DNA from: Candidatus Magasanikiibacteriota bacterium
GTDB taxonomy: Bacteria > Patescibacteriota > Patescibacteriia > Magasanikbacterales > GWA2-37-8
Direction of reading: 5' to 3'
Assembly (NCBI GenBank): GCA_026396535.1
Contig: JAPLWP010000068.1
Coordinates: forward strand, 1,077 to 7,356
DNA: 6,280 bases
Of this stretch, positions 5,896 through 6,280 are shown piece by piece (the stretch's first letter is position 1; every line of letters starts with the position of its first letter). A model generated the notes under the pieces. The model searched no databases. It saw only the letters and a program-made list of their open reading frames with translations, and was not told the DNA's origin. The position numbers and the translations under genes were made by a program.

Positions 5896-6068
5896 ACTCA
5901 ATAATATCTCTCTTGAACGAACGATAAAAATACGAGGTAATAATTTGAGATGAGTGAGGCGTGGCCGGCCCTGCTGTTTGAGCCCGCAGGCGAGTTCAGG
6001 GCCAGAGCTGAACGAATCCAAATTATCCGAGTATTTTTATAGTGAGTGAAAGAGAGATATTATTGAGT
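5896..6068. repeat. Long imperfect inverted repeat in the divergent glyA upstream region
   Basis: The outer arms 5896-5914 and 6050-6068 are perfect complements over 19 bp. In the same register a second 10-bp stem follows (5924-5933 with 6031-6040) after a 9x9 unpaired interval, then an 8-bp stem (5940-5947 with 6019-6026) and an inner GGCCCTG/CAGGGCC stem (5967-5973 with 5997-6003). The AT-rich stalk ends in a GC-rich apex, the same design as the repeat at 1532-1662. There is no long ORF in it. It lies between divergent starts, so it is not a shared terminator. A MITE-like element or structured RNA fits better. Confidence 0.75.
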
Positions 6069-6083
6069 GATATTAGATCATAT

Positions 6084-6113
6084 TTGTAGCTTGCTTTTAG
6101 TGATATTTATGAT
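6084..6113 (+). promoter_or_regulatory. Candidate promoter of the 6144 gene
   Basis: TTGTAG (6084-6089) and TATGAT (6108-6113, 5/6 to the -10 hexamer) are 18 bases apart. Transcription would begin near 6120, giving a leader of about 24 bases that contains the GAGG ribosome site. The -35 match is only moderate. The promoter lies outside the inverted repeat, so the repeat would not be in this transcript. Confidence 0.35.
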
Positions 6114-6143
6114 ACCATAACGCCGATAACGAGGCAAATACCT

Positions 6144-6280
6144 ATGAATACAGATTTTTCGCTAATTGATGCCAATTTAAGTAGGGCAAAAGAGGGAATG
6201 AGGGTGGTAGAAGATACTGCTAGATTTGTGTTGCGCAGTGATACCCTGTACGCCAAAATTCGCCCGCTACGACATCTTTT
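6144..6280 (+). CDS. ThiD2-like / thiamine-phosphate synthase N-terminal domain protein (partial)
   Basis: The frame runs off the window after 45 codons. The start LIDANLSRAKEGMRVVEDTA (7-26) followed by RFVL (27-30) and IRPLRH (39-44) closely follows the DANxNRAxEGLRVxEDxxRF...LRH pattern of the ThiD2 family. In that family the domain phosphorylates hydroxymethylpyrimidine phosphate; it occurs alone or fused ahead of thiamine-phosphate synthase ThiE. Whether a ThiE domain follows cannot be seen, so no symbol is given. The ATG at 6144 has GAGG (6131-6134) at 9-base spacing, a usable SD. The gene is divergent from glyA with a 277-base gap holding a long inverted repeat. No TPP riboswitch signature is visible in that gap. 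Confidence 0.75.
   Translation, partial: MNTDFSLIDANLSRAKEGMRVVEDTARFVLRSDTLYAKIRPLRHL

Noticed and set aside
5867..6143. TPP riboswitch ahead of the thiamine-related gene
   Set aside because: The conserved CUGAGA and ACCUGAUC-type segments are absent, and the structure present is a long inverted repeat.
1..6280. Alternative genetic code with TGA read as Gly or Trp
   Set aside because: All intact genes use GGN for Gly and TGG for Trp and end at TAA or TAG with no internal TGA; the only TGA met is after the pyk frame change.
1..6280. CRISPR array, tRNA, rRNA, transposase or phage genes
   Set aside because: No regularly spaced direct repeats, cloverleaf, rRNA signature or recombinase motif could be seen on either strand.

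Overview
The window looks like chromosomal DNA from a small-genome, AT-rich bacterium, most likely a member of the Candidate Phyla Radiation (Patescibacteria, Parcubacteria-like). That placement is inference. It rests on the ftsA-ftsZ-nrdR order, the style of the FtsZ, SHMT and pyruvate kinase sequences, very tight gene packing, and start codons that mostly lack a Shine-Dalgarno (SD) sequence. The standard genetic code fits.

Layout. Bases 1-156 are the 3' end of ftsA (+), followed by a compact intrinsic terminator and a candidate promoter. ftsZ (285-1523, +) is complete. A long, perfect 35-bp inverted repeat with a structured apex (1532-1662) separates it from a tight three-gene run on the same strand: nrdR (1698-2147), an unrecognised single-pass membrane protein (2149-2577) and pyruvate kinase (2581-3643). 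The pyk gene is broken. Its lid (B) domain has been removed with a change of frame, and a second in-frame deletion has removed most of the C-terminal domain.

Three hairpins lie at 3639-3762. Beyond them, on the minus strand, is a GC-rich, GC3-rich gene for an unrecognised two-helix membrane protein (3786-4328). It has its own SD and a hairpin-rich leader. It looks foreign to the AT-rich surroundings, through horizontal transfer or an assembly chimera. Bases 4441-4569 hold no gene. glyA (4619-5866, -) is complete and is followed by a good intrinsic terminator (4570-4602).

glyA is divergent from a gene cut by the window edge (6144-6280, +), whose start matches the ThiD2-type domain linked to thiamine synthesis. 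Between them lies a second long, imperfect inverted repeat (5896-6068).

How the genes relate. ftsA/ftsZ form the divisome core. NrdR represses ribonucleotide reductase genes. Pyk would make ATP and pyruvate at the end of glycolysis. GlyA supplies one-carbon units. The ThiD2-like protein would act in thiamine salvage or synthesis. Apart from ftsA-ftsZ, these are housekeeping neighbours rather than one pathway. I saw no phage, CRISPR, tRNA or rRNA feature. The less ordinary content is the doubly deleted pyk, the foreign membrane-protein gene with an orphan SD behind it, and the long stem-loops that share an AAAAATACCGG-like core.
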